Assembly (NCBI RefSeq): GCF_027579695.1
Contig: NC_083590.1
Location: 16,948,446 to 17,012,445 of the forward strand
DNA length: 64,000 bases
Direction: 5' to 3'
From: Neoarius graeffei
Lineage: Eukaryota; Chordata; Actinopteri; Siluriformes; Ariidae
Below, one piece after another: positions 39,891 to 52,305 of the stretch. Made by a program: the position numbers and the translations under genes. The notes below the pieces were generated by a model, which worked only from the letters and a program-made list of their open reading frames with translations, was not told where the DNA came from and did not search any database. Each line of letters starts with the position of its first letter. Positions within the stretch are counted from its first letter, which is position 1.

Positions 39891-40900
39891 CTAACGCCAG
39901 GTTGCTGACAAAAACATGCCCGTTACGGAATCTAAGAATTTAATTGCATGTTTATTCTTTTGTTACAATTTTGCAAAATAAAAACGAACCTGGTCCGACA
40001 TAAAAATGAGCCATAAAGCCAGGACTGGTTTATTTGCCAGCACTCTCCAGCTAATTGATGCGTAAATCTGATGTTCTGATGTTGGCAAACCAGCTAGTGC
40101 TACCAAGATGCGTTTTTCGGTTGTTGCCTTGTTTTGGAGCTTGCTTTTGCTTTGTAATAATTAATAATGTTAATAAATAGGAACATGAAGACTCAGTTCC
40201 TGTGCAACCTGTGTACTATGCGAGGCCTTGGTGAAAGAGCGCTCAACTAGGAACCGAAATGCTACGGAACTGTTGTGTATGTTTTACACAAAAGGGGGCA
40301 ACGAAATTTTTCACATGTTCATCTGCAGGTATCTGGAATTTCACAATTTTTAGCGAAAATGACGTATTGGCAAGTATGTGGAATACAGTCACATTTATCA
40401 AGCACGTCCTAGTCCAAGATTACAAGTGGAATATCATATTATCGAAAGCTATTTCTAGACATTAAAGCTAAAAATAGTTTTATTCTGTTGGTGGACAATT
40501 TGGCTAAACCTGCCAATAGAACAAGAAAAAGTCAAGTTTGAAACATCTAGAAATAGGTTTCTGGTTAATTGTAGTTAAATAATAGAAATTTCCAGATAAA
40601 TTCGACTAGATTAAAGATGTTTTCACTTGCTAAGATGGTTTGCCTGGTAGTACCTTGCTAGTGCGATGTCCACACACACACAACCACTAATGCTAGATTC
40701 AGTGTGTATACAAAACCACCCTCTAAAAAGTAAATGATAAACCCTCCAGGGAAATAGTTTGTGAGTAATAATCACTGGCTTTGTCATAATGAACCAAAGT
40801 GTCTGCTCAAAATCAGATCACTGACTTCTCTATTGAAGACAAAAAAAAAATTCCCACCAGAATGATTTTATTTTGGGTAAATCAAACACGACAAGGAAAG
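39891..40900. other. Non-coding stretch, nothing recognised
   Basis: AT-rich, no coding frame or repeat family recognised before the second minisatellite. Confidence 0.4.
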
Positions 40901-40902
40901 AA

Positions 40903-43900
40903 CCACTATAGGAGCTGAGAGTAGGGACAAATTTTTTGAGCCGGAGACACGTTTTTTGGAGCTGAGAGTAGGGAGACACATTTTTAGGAGCTGAGAGTAG
41001 GGACACATTTTTAGGAGCTGAGAGTAGGGACACATTTTTAGGAGCTGAGAGTAGGGACACATTTTTAGGAGCTGAGAGTAGGGACACATTTTTAGGAGCT
41101 GAGAGTAGGGACACATTTTTAGGAGCTGAGAGTAGGGACACATTTTTAGGAGCTGAGAGTAGGGACACATTTTTAGGAGCTGAGAGTAGGGACACGCTTT
41201 TAGGAGCTGAGAGTAGGGACACGCTTTTAGGAGCTGAGAGTAGGGACACGCTTTTAGGAGCTGAGAGTAGGGACACGCTTTTAGGAGCTGAGAGTAGGGA
41301 CACGCTTTTAGGAGCTGAGAGTAGGGACACGCTTTTAGGAGCTGAGAGTAGGGACACGCTTTTAGGAGCTGAGAGTAGGGACACGCTTTTAGGAGCTGAG
41401 AGTAGGGACACGCTTTTAGGAGCTGAGAGTAGGGACACGCTTTTAGGAGCTGAGAGTAGGGACACGCTTTTAGGAGCTGAGAGTAGGGACACGCTTTTAG
41501 GAGCTGAGAGTAGGGACACGCTTTTAGGAGCTGAGAGTAGGGACACGCTTTTAGGAGCTGAGAGTAGGGACACGCTTTTAGGAGCTGAGAGTAGGGACAC
41601 GCTTTTAGGAGCTGAGAGTAGGGACACGCTTTTAGGAGCTGAGAGTAGGGACACGCTTTTAGGAGCTGAGAGTAGGGACACGCTTTTAGGAGCTGAGAGT
41701 AGGGACACGCTTTTAGGAGCTGAGAGTAGGGACACGCTTTTAGGAGCTGAGAGTAGGGACACGCTTTTAGGAGCTGAGAGTAGGGACACGCTTTTAGGAG
41801 CTGAGAGTAGGGACACGCTTTTAGGAGCTGAGAGTAGGGACACGCTTTTAGGAGCTGAGAGTAGGGACACGCTTTTAGGAGCTGAGAGTAGGGACACGCT
41901 TTTAGGAGCTGAGAGTAGGGACACGCTTTTAGGAGCTGAGAGTAGGGACACGCTTTTAGGAGCTGAGAGTAGGGACACGCTTTTAGGAGCTGAGAGTAGG
42001 GACACGCTTTTAGGAGCTGAGAGTAGGGACACGCTTTTAGGAGCTGAGAGTAGGGACACATTTTTTAGGAGCGGAGAGTAGGGACGCATTTTTTAGGAGC
42101 GGAGAGTAGGGACGCATTTTTTAGGAGCGGAGAGTAGGGACGCATTTTTTAGGAGCGGAGAGTAGGGACGCATTTTTTAGGAGCGGAGAGTAGGGACGCA
42201 TTTTTTAGGAGCGGAGAGTAGGGACGCATTTTTTAGGAGCGGAGAGTAGGGACGCATTTTTTAGGAGCGGAGAGTAGGGACGCATTTTTTAGGAGCGGAG
42301 AGTAGGGACGCATTTTTTAGGAGCGGAGAGTAGGGACGCATTTTTTAGGAGCGGAGAGTAGGGACGCATTTTTTAGGAGCGGAGAGTAGGGACGCATTTT
42401 TTAGGAGCGGAGAGTAGGGACGCATTTTTTAGGAGCGGAGAGTAGGGACGCGTTTTTTAGGAGCGGAGAGTAGGGACGCGTTTTTTAGGAGCGGAGAGTA
42501 GGGACGCGTTTTTTAGGAGCGGAGAGTAGGGACGCGTTTTTTAGGAGCGGAGAGTAGGGACGCGCTTTTTAGGAGCGGAGAGTAGGGACGCGCTTTTTAG
42601 GAGCGGAGAGTAGGGACGCGCTTTTTAGGAGCGGAGAGTAGGGACGCGCTTTTTAGGAGCGGAGAGTAGGGACGCGCTTTTTAGGAGCGGAGAGTAGGGA
42701 CGCGCTTTTAGGAGCGGAGAGTAGGGACGCGCTTTTAGGAGCGGAGAGTAGGGACGCGCGCTTTTAGGAGCGGAGAGTAGGGACGCGCGCTTTTAGGAGC
42801 GGAGAGTAGGGACGCGCGCTTTTAGGAGCGGAGAGTAGGGACGCGCGCTTTTAGGAGCGGAGAGTAGGGACGCGCGCTTTTAGGAGCGGAGAGTAGGGAC
42901 GCGCGCTTTTAGGAGCGGAGAGTAGGGACGCGCGCTTTTAGGAGCGGAGAGTAGGGACGCGCGCTTTTAGGAGCGGAGAGTAGGGACGCGCGCTTTTAGG
43001 AGCGGAGAGTAGGGACGCGCGCTTTTAGGAGCGGAGAGTAGGGACGCGCGCTTTTAGGAGCGGAGAGTAGGGACGCGCGCTTTTAGGAGCGGAGAGTAGG
43101 GACGCGCGCTTTTAGGAGCGGAGAGTAGGGACGCGCGCTTTTAGGAGCGGAGAGTAGGGACGCGCGCTTTTAGGAGCGGAGAGTAGGGACGCGCGCTTTT
43201 AGGAGCGGAGAGTAGGGGGACGCGCGCTTTTAGGAGCGGAGAGTAGGGACGCGCGCTTTTAGGAGCGGAGAGTAGGGACGCGCGCTTTTAGGAGCGGAGA
43301 GTAGGGACGCGCGCTTTTAGGAGCGGAGAGTAGGGACGCGCGCTTTTAGGAGCGGAGAGTAGGGACGCGCGCTTTTAGGAGCGGAGAGTAGGGACGCGCG
43401 CTTTTAGGAGCGGAGAGTAGGGACGCGCGCTTTTAGGAGCGGAGAGTAGGGACGCGCGCTTTTAGGAGCGGAGAGTAGGGACGCGCGCTTTTAGGAGCGG
43501 AGAGTAGGGACGCGCGCTTTTAGGAGCGGAGAGTAGGGGGACGCGCGCTTTTAGGAGCGGAGAGTAGGGGGACGCGCGCTTTTAGGAGCGGAGAGTAGGG
43601 GGACGCGCGCTTTTAGGAGCGGAGAGTAGGGGGACGCGCGCTTTTAGGAGCGGAGAGTAGGGGGACGCGCGCTTTTAGGAGCGGAGAGTAGGGGGACGCG
43701 CGCTTTTAGGAGCGGAGAGTAGGGGGACGCGCGCTTTTAGGAGCGGAGAGTAGGGGGACGCGCGCTTTTAGGAGCGGAGAGTAGGGGGACGCGCGCTTTT
43801 AGGAGCGGAGAGTAGGGGGACGCGCGCTTTTAGGAGCGGAGAGTAGGGGGACGCGCGCTTTTAGGAGCGGAGAGTAGGGGGACGCGCGCTTTTAGGAGCG

Positions 43901-44133
43901 GAGAGTAGGGGGACGCGCGCTTTTAGGAGCGGAGAGTAGGGGGACGCGCGCTTTTAGGAGCGGAGAGTAGGGGGACGCGCGCTTTTAGGAGCGGAGAGTA
44001 GGGGGACGCGCGCTTTTAGGAGCGGAGAGTAGGGGGACGCGCGCTTTTAGGAGCGGAGAGTAGGGGGACGCGCGCTTTTAGGAGCGGAGAGTAGGGGGAC
44101 GCGCGCTTTTAGGAGCGGAGAGTAGGGGGACGC
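40903..44133 (+). repeat. Minisatellite, 27-31-bp unit, about 110 copies in ordered variant blocks
   Basis: Core ttttaggagc[t/g]gagagtaggga. Variants run in order from left to right: acacattttt (40945-41190), acacgctttt (41191-~42052), gacgcatttttt with ctg changed to cgg (42061-42448), gacgcgtttttt (42449-42560), gacgcgcttttt (42561-42700), gacgcgctttt (42701-42752), gacgcgcgctttt (42753-43534) and gggggacgcgcgc (43535-44133). Unit length is 27, then 28, 29 and 31 bp. The 27-bp blocks are open in several frames, so a long apparent reading frame is an artefact. Confidence 0.97.
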
Positions 44134-45685
44134 GTTTTTTTCCCGAACCCCCATCCATTGCCCCCACACTCTCCCCCGTTTCCTGTCCCTCCCTCTGATT
44201 TGCATAAAGCTATAACTGCTGCGGCCCCTCCTCCTTCTGCCGATCTCTGTTATCGAGGATTGGACACTTCTGATCACTTTGAATCATCGCTCTTGGTGTG
44301 AACGGAGGGTTATTATGGGAATATTGTGGATCATAACATTTGAGTTTAATCTGTAACGCTGCGAGCGTATTAGCGCACACAATTCCCTCAGCGTAATTAA
44401 TGCAGTACGATGTTTACGCAAGCGTGGCCACCTTTCGCACTATCTGGGGTAAACTGCGTAGCTGGGGTAGTTTATAGTGTATGTAAACATTGTCACTCAA
44501 AACATGTAGGTTTACATAATTGATGTTCAGTTCTGCATTCTAATGAGTCAGAAGGGGTGGAATAAGTTTGTTTTTTTTTTTTTTTTTTTTTTTTTTAATG
44601 GGAGGAGCTTTGATAGTCGTGCAGCTGCAAATCCCAGGTTTAGGAGCGCTTTCATTTGCAGTTTCTCCCTAACATGACAAGCTGTGGCTTTTTTTTTTTT
44701 TGGGTATGTCGAGAGAGAAAAAAGCGAGGTTGATGAAGGAAAGACTGTTTATAGCTGCTATAACCCAAGCGGGAGCAGGGACTAATTAAATGTTGTGAAA
44801 CGTCCATGAAACTAATGTAGCTATAAACCAATAAAACATGTAATCATTGGCAAGTTGCTGTGGTATCAAAGGAAATCAAGGTATCCTCATCATCGCGCCA
44901 CCTTGTTGTTGATTTTCCCAGATTAGCTCGACGCTGAGTGTTTTTAAGAAACGTCTTCAGTTCAGAGCTGAAAAGCAAAGCATGCTGGGATGGTTCTCGG
45001 GGGCAGTTTAGTGCCGGATTATGGAAATGGTGCGGTGTTTCAGACTCTGTCAGGGGGAATTACAGTTCAGTGTGAGACTGAATGAATCAAATTCATAACT
45101 CGCCCTGTATTTCCTCGGTATTTATTATTCAGCCCATTCCGAATGGCTGATGTATGCGTGCGTGCACACACACCCTTTTCCTTGTTTAAATGTGTCTGTA
45201 TTTTGTGTAATGAAATGGGCGCTTGTGAGTAAAGAGGCTCAGCTGGGAATGTTTCAGGCATGTGGTAGAGATCAGCGTGCGATGGCTGAACAGTCTGCTC
45301 TCCCGTATGCAGATCACATCTCCATTACCTCGCAGGTATCGTTTTAATATTGTGATAGTGCTCGTTCTTTTTCCTTCCTGATTTTAAGGATGAGACGAGC
45401 TGCAGTTCGGATTTCAAAGCGTGTGTGCGCTGATGTAACATGATGATAATCAACTAATATTATCGTCAACTCTTCAGAGAGAGATTCAGCACTGACTGCG
45501 CATGCTGATATTTACAGATGTGCGCTTTGCTTTCATCCTGCTATCTCGGTGTGTGCACCTGGATCAATCTCCTCACTCAACTAACATCTTTTTCGTGACG
45601 TTTTTTGAAAGATGTGATCCTGGACGGCGTCTCCGGTGTCGGTGCTTTAGAGAAGTAAAGCTGTGACTTTAACGCCGTGTTCCAG
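44134..45685. other. Non-coding stretch, nothing recognised
   Basis: Homopolymer T runs (44570-44596, 44689-44701) and no recognisable gene. Confidence 0.4.
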
Positions 45686-46077
45686 TAGATAGTTTTCACT
45701 GACGTCACGGCATTCCGGGGAACGCCCCCAGCCACCATCTTGGGGGTCAAACAAAACGGACCATCGCCACTACCGGCTACGTTATCTCGGACGAATTTAT
45801 GAAGTTATATAGTCAGTTTTCTAAAATAAAGATCAATGTCGGCAAAATCAAGCAAACGAAAGTATATAGATACCTTAGACGACATCTCACGATAACGGTA
45901 TGCAGCCAAACTGGCCTTGATTGGAGGAATTGACCCCTACGAAGTGGACAAAGATGCATTTTCAAGTGACTATGCAGGGCTGCCAAAGCCTGAAACTTCC
46001 AAAGCCTGCTCCAAAGCCTGAAACTGACTTCATCAAACTTTAAAGGCTGTCTGATATATACAACTTTTATATATTCA

Positions 46078-46505
46078 CAGCGTGCCTTTTGGCGGATGCC
46101 GCCTTTTTCACGGCTGAATCGCGCAGATCCAATTTTTTTTTTGGGGGGGGGGGGGTGTTGGAGTGTCTGATTATAATTTCAAAGTAAATTCTGTATTAAA
46201 GTTACTAAATAAGCAAATCCGTTAGTTCATGAAACAGGAAGTATAAGGATGAGAAAAAAAACTGTTTAAATTGGGAAGCTGCGCACATTTGCGCAGCTTC
46301 CCGATTTAAACTGTTTTTTTTTCTCATCCTTATACTTCCTGTTTCATGGACTGTAACGGATTTGCTTATTTAGTAACTTTAATACAGAATTTACTTTGAA
46401 ATTATAATCAGACACTCCAACCCCCCCCCCCCCCCCCCCCCAAAAAAAAATTGGATCTGCGCGATTCAGCCGTGAAAAAGGCGGCATCCGCCAAAAGGCA
46501 CGCTG
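46078..46505. mobile_element. Fold-back element F2, nearly perfect palindrome
   Basis: Arms of about 205 bp run from agcgtgccttttggcgg to its complement at 46480-46503, centred at about 46292. Only a few arm mismatches (for example ttagttcatg against ttacagtcc). Contains G and C runs of more than 12 bases in the two arms. Youngest-looking of the three F copies. Confidence 0.88.
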
Positions 46506-46754
46506 TTTGCATCCCAAACACAAATCAAATCATACAGAATAGACCTAAACTGTTTTTTTCAAAAATGACCCTTGCGTGAGTGAAGTGACAAGTTTCAAAT
46601 AGAAACGTGACAAACGAGCGATATTAAGTGTGCATTACAATGTAAACGTACACTCAGTGGTTCCAGTTAGGCATTCTCCAGAGATTGTTCACATGATGTT
46701 TTGGTTTCCAAAAACAAACTTAAACACAATTGATTGTTTATTTAAACAACTTAC

Positions 46755-46840
46755 CACTGATAAAATGATCGGAGCAGACTTTGCTGTGTTTGGAAGGCTG
46801 ATAATCCTTGCGGTTGATTCTCACAAGCCATAGATTTCTC
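46755..46840 (-). pseudogene. THAP domain C-terminal half exon
   Basis: The minus strand reads [19 protein letters not shown] then VCSDHFISG and a GTAAG donor. The W, P and C-x2-H positions are those of the THAP zinc finger. The N-terminal C-x4-C half is not seen nearby. The donor position directly after CSDHF-x-G is the same as in the element at 59390. Confidence 0.65.
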
Positions 46841-47356
46841 CTTTGTATGCTGAGTTTGTTTGCTCGCCTTCGTGCTCCCGTACAGTGGGAATTCCATAAA
46901 AGCTCCGCTTGACTTCATCATCTGACCTATTACGACAGCTGTGAATACAACAGATGTGCACCATTGCTAGCTTTAAATAGCCTGCTTGGGTTCTTTTGAA
47001 GACTTTATACTCGCGCGTTACAATGTGTGCTCAGTCACCTGTGCGGTAAGCTGGACCCCCAAGATGGCTGCCACTAGGGAATCCCCGACTCTGTGACGTC
47101 ATGTGAAAACTATCTATAGATGATGCAATTCATGATTCCTGAACTTTGACAAGTAACACACACACACCTCCCTTAACTTGTAATTTCTACTCAAGAACTC
47201 AAGATGGTCTCGTCAAGTCCGAGATCGGAAATCTTCCTGAAGTGATGCACCTTCTGACTGTTTTTGAGTCCAGTTGCTCCCAGTTTCGCTTTGATCTCAA
47301 ACGATTAGCCTCCCAAATTATTTCATGGTGTGTAAGGTTGCTTTGTTGTTTGTGGC

Positions 47357-47700
47357 GGCACGGTGGTGTAGTGGTTGGCACTGTCGCCTCACACCTTGAA
47401 CCTCGTGGCTGACGAGGGCCTTTCTGTGTGGAGTTTGCATGCTCTCCCCGTGTCTGTGTGGGTTCCCTCCGGGTGCTCTGGTTTCCCCCATGGTCCAAAG
47501 ACGTGCATGTTCGGTAAAATACCCAGCCACTGGGGTTGTACAAGACTTGGTGCTGCTCCCAAGCCCAGATAGATCAGGGAGGGTTGCGTCAGGAAGAGCA
47601 TCCGGTGTAAAACCTATGCCAAACCTATGTGTGGAACAGGTCCTCTGTGGTGACCCTGAACATACAGGGAAGAAGGTGGTTGCTTTTGTTGGGATGGTTC
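47357..47700 (+). mobile_element. Diverged tRNA-derived SINE, third tail subfamily
   Basis: Head ggcggcacggtggtgtagtgg and body match the other SINEs. The tail instead reads gggttgcgtcaggaagagca tccggtgtaaaac and ctctgtggtgaccctgaac, a common fish SINE tail. The B box is partly deleted. Confidence 0.75.
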
Positions 47701-48607
47701 AGTTGGTTTGAAAAGAACCCTCGTGTATTCTCACCCTCGGTTACCCCCTTTTCCAACCAATAGGGAACCGGTTCTTGGACCAGTTCCATTCGGGGTTGTT
47801 TGAACCTTGGTGCAAAGCAAACCAGCCCACGTTTTCAGCAGTTTTGAATGGAACTCTTGTAATTAAGGATGTGTCCTAAACAAAGTGCGTGGCACAATTC
47901 ACAACAGGAGTAAACGGTAGTCGCAAGATGGCAATGCTCATTGGTGACCTCCGAGCTTTCCTTCTGTTAGTGCAGGTATTTGGTTTTTGATCCGGGTTTT
48001 TTTTTTTTCCCTGAAGATGTCGTCTTTTCCGTTACGTTCTCCATTGCTGTGCTTTGCTGCTTCTCCAGACTAATGACACACCCACTGATGTCACAGTTCG
48101 CGCTGGAAAAACCAGCTAGATAAACCGCTTCCACAGGGACTTGTGTACGGTGTTAATCTTGACATGAATTTTAAATGTAATTTTGGCGTTAATTGTTTTC
48201 TGTAAATTGTAGTTGGTCTAAGTGACATTTTGATCTTATTTTTGGTTTTGTTTTAATTTTTGCCAAAGTTTTGTTCATAATTTTCTAAGACAGTTTCGTT
48301 GTAAAATGTGCTCTGTAACTTTAAGATTGGCGATGATTGATTGACCTGACGCAAGGGATACTGCTAGATGTTTGTTTGATTTATTTATTTATTTATTTAT
48401 TTATTTGATTAAATTAATTTATGGGACACAATCGGTGGTGTTGCAATGCAGGAGTTATGTGGCGTTAGCGCCGACTCTCTTGGTGATCTGCGAGTGAGTT
48501 ACTGCGTGAAGACGGCGTCTTCTACACTGTGATGAGTACTTTCAGATAAAGATGTTTTGAATGAAGCAACCTACGCCGTGTGTCCTGACTCGTAGACCTG
48601 TTAGTAT
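47701..48607. other. Non-coding stretch, nothing recognised
   Basis: Contains a (TTTA)n tract at 48383-48409. No coding frame recognised. Confidence 0.4.
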
Positions 48608-48615
48608 CCAGGAGT

Positions 48616-48953
48616 CAGTGTTGTAGTCGAGTCCAAGTCCAGGCTCGAGTCCCCAGTGTTCAAGTCCGAGTCATTAAAGAAAATTTCGAGTCGAGTCCGA
48701 GAACAAGGCTCCATCCGGACCATTTGACGGTGTCTGTTGCTGTGTTTATGTGAAAGCGTCTCTGCTGCTGCGTTGGACTAACGTTCCTGCTCGACTGCCC
48801 CATTTTAGTTCGTAGGCTACAGATAAAAAGCTTGTTCATCGCTCAGCAAGCCCCGCCCACTGTCAACAGCACGATGAACTTAGCGTGTCACTTCCTTCTC
48901 TGGGTGGAGTCTTACCAAATGACTCGAATCGGACTCGAGTACTACAAGCCTGG
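48616..48953. mobile_element. Small hAT-like element (338 bp)
   Basis: Exact 8-bp duplication ccaggagt at 48608-48615 and 48954-48961. Left end cagtgttgtagtcgagtcc is inverted at the right as ggactcgagtactacaagcc with a small indel. The interior has repeated cgagtcc words. Non-coding. Confidence 0.85.
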
Positions 48954-48961
48954 CCAGGAGT

Positions 48962-51106
48962 GTTGTGAAAGCCGTTCCCAAGCCTAATGGGCCGGATTCC
49001 CATCACTTCCCAACTCCGGTCAGGAATGTGAAACAGGGACGGTAACGTAACGAAGCTACTGTAATGGATTTTGCTGAAGGATATTTCTCTAGGCTGTAAA
49101 AATTCCCTTTAGTAAACTCGGTTGTCTGGTTTACTCATCAGGGCCTAATGAACAGAAATCTCGCCGGAATTTTCCTTGTTAAATATTTCTTCGTTTATGG
49201 ACATCGTCATTCCAGTTTAGTCATGAAGTAAAAGGTGGTCAGTGAAGACTTGACCAGAATGATGAGTGTTTGTATAGCAGACGCACCACGTAATCGAAAC
49301 CTAATAAAAAAAAAACAACGTAAAAACGCGTAGTATAATTTGTGGATATGGGGCGTTTAATGAAGGAGTCTCGAGTGTCCGCGCTTTGTAACAGTCAGTA
49401 TGTTTTTTGCTACGAGAAAATCTTCAGGAGTTTTTGTTTATAGCTACTATAACGAAAGCAAGAAGAGTCTTTTTAACTCATTTCAGTGAAAGCTACGTGT
49501 AGCTATAAACAGAGAAAAACTACGATGTGGTGTTCTTCGTTACTGTGGCGTAAGAGGAATAGAACAATCAGAGACGTGCTTTTTCAGGAAACGACTCGGC
49601 TTCAGGGTGGTGATCGTAACTCCGCCTCATTGCATTACCGGTCTGTCGCTGGTTATTTTCCTTTAACAGCGTGACACGGAGTGTGTTATTCCTCACAGGT
49701 GGTCAGAGTAGGGTCTAGTTTTGGTGGTGCGACGGGAGGGAGGTCATCTCAGTTTTCCTGATTTCATACATTTTCAACTTTTAAAGAATAGAACGAGGTA
49801 CATGCGTTTAAGGACGGGGGGGAATGAACGGGTTTCTAAAGCCTGTAAGCTTTTCGCTAAATATTTATCTTTGTGACTTGAGTTACTAAAACATTCACGT
49901 GTTTACATACCAAACACCTAGTGAGGAAATTTCAGTCAGGAAGACTACTACTCCGCCTGTTCAACAACATTTCTGCTGAAGATCCACCAAGACGATTTGT
50001 TCCTCGTCAGTGTACGAGTTTGGAACTCGTCGATCCTGATACGGAGGTTCGTGGTGGTGATAAAAGGGCGTGTTTTTTTTTTTTTTTTTTTTAGACGTAG
50101 AGCATGAGATGAGCAGACTCGAGCAAAGGAAAGGAGGAGCGCATGGCTCAGTGCTCGCTGAAATGAATTGATCTCCAGGACTGTATCTACACACGCAGTG
50201 ATTCGTTCAGCACGAACGAGGTGAAACTGATGATCTGAATCTCCAAATGTGACACGGGAATCTCTCCGTTCGGCCTACGGAGCCCAGCTGGGTTCATTTA
50301 GCCACGGTTTTTTTAATTCCGTGCAGGATTTGGGTTCATTCTGCTTGTCGAGCAAAAAATTTCTGGTGAAAGAGTTTGTACACTGCTGAAATTTGACACT
50401 GTGTAAAACTCTGGCTCGGAGCTCTGCTTCAAAGCAGCTGCTCGTCCAAAGTTCAGGGATTTGTTCATGGCCTAATGGCCCAGTTTTTTTTACTTACACA
50501 CACACACCCACACACACACACACACACAGCTTGCTGTTATCTGTGCTCTTCGAGAACTTTGATTTGGACCCGTTGTGGTTCTCAGTTCTGCACAAATCTC
50601 TTCCTTGTTTCCACGATGACGGCCTGATTAAGGTGGAGCGATATGATCACTTGATGTATAACGTCGCGATACGTCTTTCCGATGCATCACAGATCTCAGA
50701 ATCTTTGTAATAAAGCTGTTTGTTTTGAACCTGATGGGAAGCAGCTGATTTCATGTGATTTATTTTAGTTTCTTGAGCGTTTCAGTTTAACTGTAAAATA
50801 AACTCCGCACGTTTGCGCCATTCATTTATTTACACATGGACAGTGTTGCTCTCATTAACGCGCCACATATTGGCGTCCGTGTTCAGATTTACACCCAACA
50901 TGGACTTCTGTCTGTCTTTGTTTTTGTTTCTATTTTTGATCTTTTTTTCTTTCTTTGGTATTTTTACTTCTCTCTCTCTGTTCTTTTTGTACTTCTGTCT
51001 ATATTTGTCTGTCTGTAAACATGGCCGCATTCATATTACGAGTCTCGTTGTTCAATTCTGATTTTTTTTTTTTGGCTCAGATCGGACTTGCCCATCTTGA
51101 TGTTAA
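48962..51106. other. Non-coding stretch with microsatellite
   Basis: (CA)n at 50495-50527 and poly-T at 50071-50092. No gene or element recognised. Confidence 0.4.
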
Positions 51107-51116
51107 TAATTACAAG

Positions 51117-52305
51117 TAGGGTATTAGGCAGAAAAAGAAATTTACCAGTCAAAAATAATATTTTATATAATCCTGATAAGCGCCGCAGGTGCGAAGACGA
51201 GCGCCGCAGGCGCGAAGTCCCTCTAGGGGGGTCTGGGGGCATGCCCCCCCAGAAAATTTTTGAAATTTAGACTTCATTTCCTGCATTCTAGGACATTTTC
51301 AGGGTGAAATGGCGTGTAATTTTTGATCAGAAATATTGCATATTTTTACTTTGTATTTTTTTCAGTTTCACTCCTGAATGTATCAGATGTATGTATGGTG
51401 TTTGATTTGGTAACAAAAGTGAAAAGAAAATAAACAACAATGAATTGTATATAATCTTTTGATCTAGTTACAGTATTTAATAAAAAAAAACAACAACAGT
51501 ATTCTATTTTACCATACCCCAATGAACCCCCCTTGTTAATCAATGTATCACACATACCTTTTCTGTCTTTTTGTGGAAAAACGAATCAGTTTTTGTCACA
51601 TTCAATTTGGGGCGTTTGTTGGGATTCATCTTGATCCAGAAGAGTGAGTCAGCAAAAAAAAATGCGGTTCTCCCGCCAAGAAAGAGGAAACTACAACGCA
51701 GGGTGTTTGGCAATTTTCGACCAATCAGAATTCGCGATTTATTCAGTCCGCATGTTACAAGATTCAGTGCGGGCCAAAATGGCGGAAACGATGAAATATT
51801 CTGATTTTTCATTTCAAGTTTTCAGTATTTTTCGTATTAAACTGTGTTTCTTACGATTTGTAAATGATGGCGGAACCACACACGGACTGGCCATCGGGAG
51901 TAGCGGGAGTTTTCCCAGTGGGCCGGTGGTTCAGTGTGGGCCAGCGGAGAAAAAAAAAAAACAGTTGCGCGCTGGCCTTTAATATGATAACAGTTTGTTA
52001 AAGAAACTGTTAACATTGCTTATCATATTAAAGGCCAGCGCGCAACTGTTTTTTTTTTTTTTTTTTTTTCTCCGCCGGCCCACACTGAACCACCAGCCCA
52101 CCGGGAAAACTCCCGCTACTCCCGATGGCCAGTCCGTGTGTGGGCGGAACATAACTGGATTTATCGGATGACATGTGGGAGTATTCATGTGCGAAAATTT
52201 TCGGCATTATCGTCCGTTTCAGTATCCGTCTGTGTGTATACTTGCCCGTTGAAATCGGCAATTGCCCGTCAAATTTACGGGTGGACGGGTCTCTGCCTAA
52301 TACCT
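51117..52305. mobile_element. DNA element with gtattaggcaga ends
   Basis: The left end agggtattaggcagaa and right end ctctgcctaatacc are inverted copies. The duplication taattacaag flanks both (51107-51116, 52306-52315; the exact length, 8-10 bp, is ambiguous). The interior has aggcgcgaagtccctctagg and a C/G-run hairpin (gggggcatgcccccc, 51235-51249). A fold-back element is nested at 51877. No intact transposase. Confidence 0.75.
51877..52142. mobile_element. Fold-back element with exact 8-bp duplication
   Basis: Arms cacacacggactggccatcg and the complementary cgatggccagtccgtgtgtg extend about 115 bp inward, ending at the central attaaaggccagcgcgcaac / complement pair. The 8-bp duplication ggcggaac is exact at 51869-51876 and 52143-52150. 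Non-coding hairpin of hAT-like target behaviour. Confidence 0.85.

Larger units (their letters stand above)
45686..47116. mobile_element. THAP-type DNA element with nested fold-back
   Basis: The ends tagatagttttcac and gtgaaaactatcta are inverted copies, followed inward by gacgtcac / gtgacgtc and ccatcttgggggtc / gacccccaagatgg. The + strand at 45837 reads MSAKSSKRKYIDTLDDISR then, after a frame or stop lesion, KLALIGGIDPYEVDKDAFSS. That is like the start of a fish transposon protein with a YqaJ-type nuclease (from memory). The − strand at 46840-46755 holds half of a THAP domain. Fold-back F2 is nested at 46078-46505. Possibly Kolobok-like. Confidence 0.65.

Noticed and set aside
40830..42089. 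Open reading frame of 419 codons on the − strand (SLLSAPKSV repeats)
   Set aside because: Produced by a 27-bp tandem repeat, a multiple of three. A second frame is open in parallel, and the frame is lost where unit length changes to 28 bp. No splice or start context.
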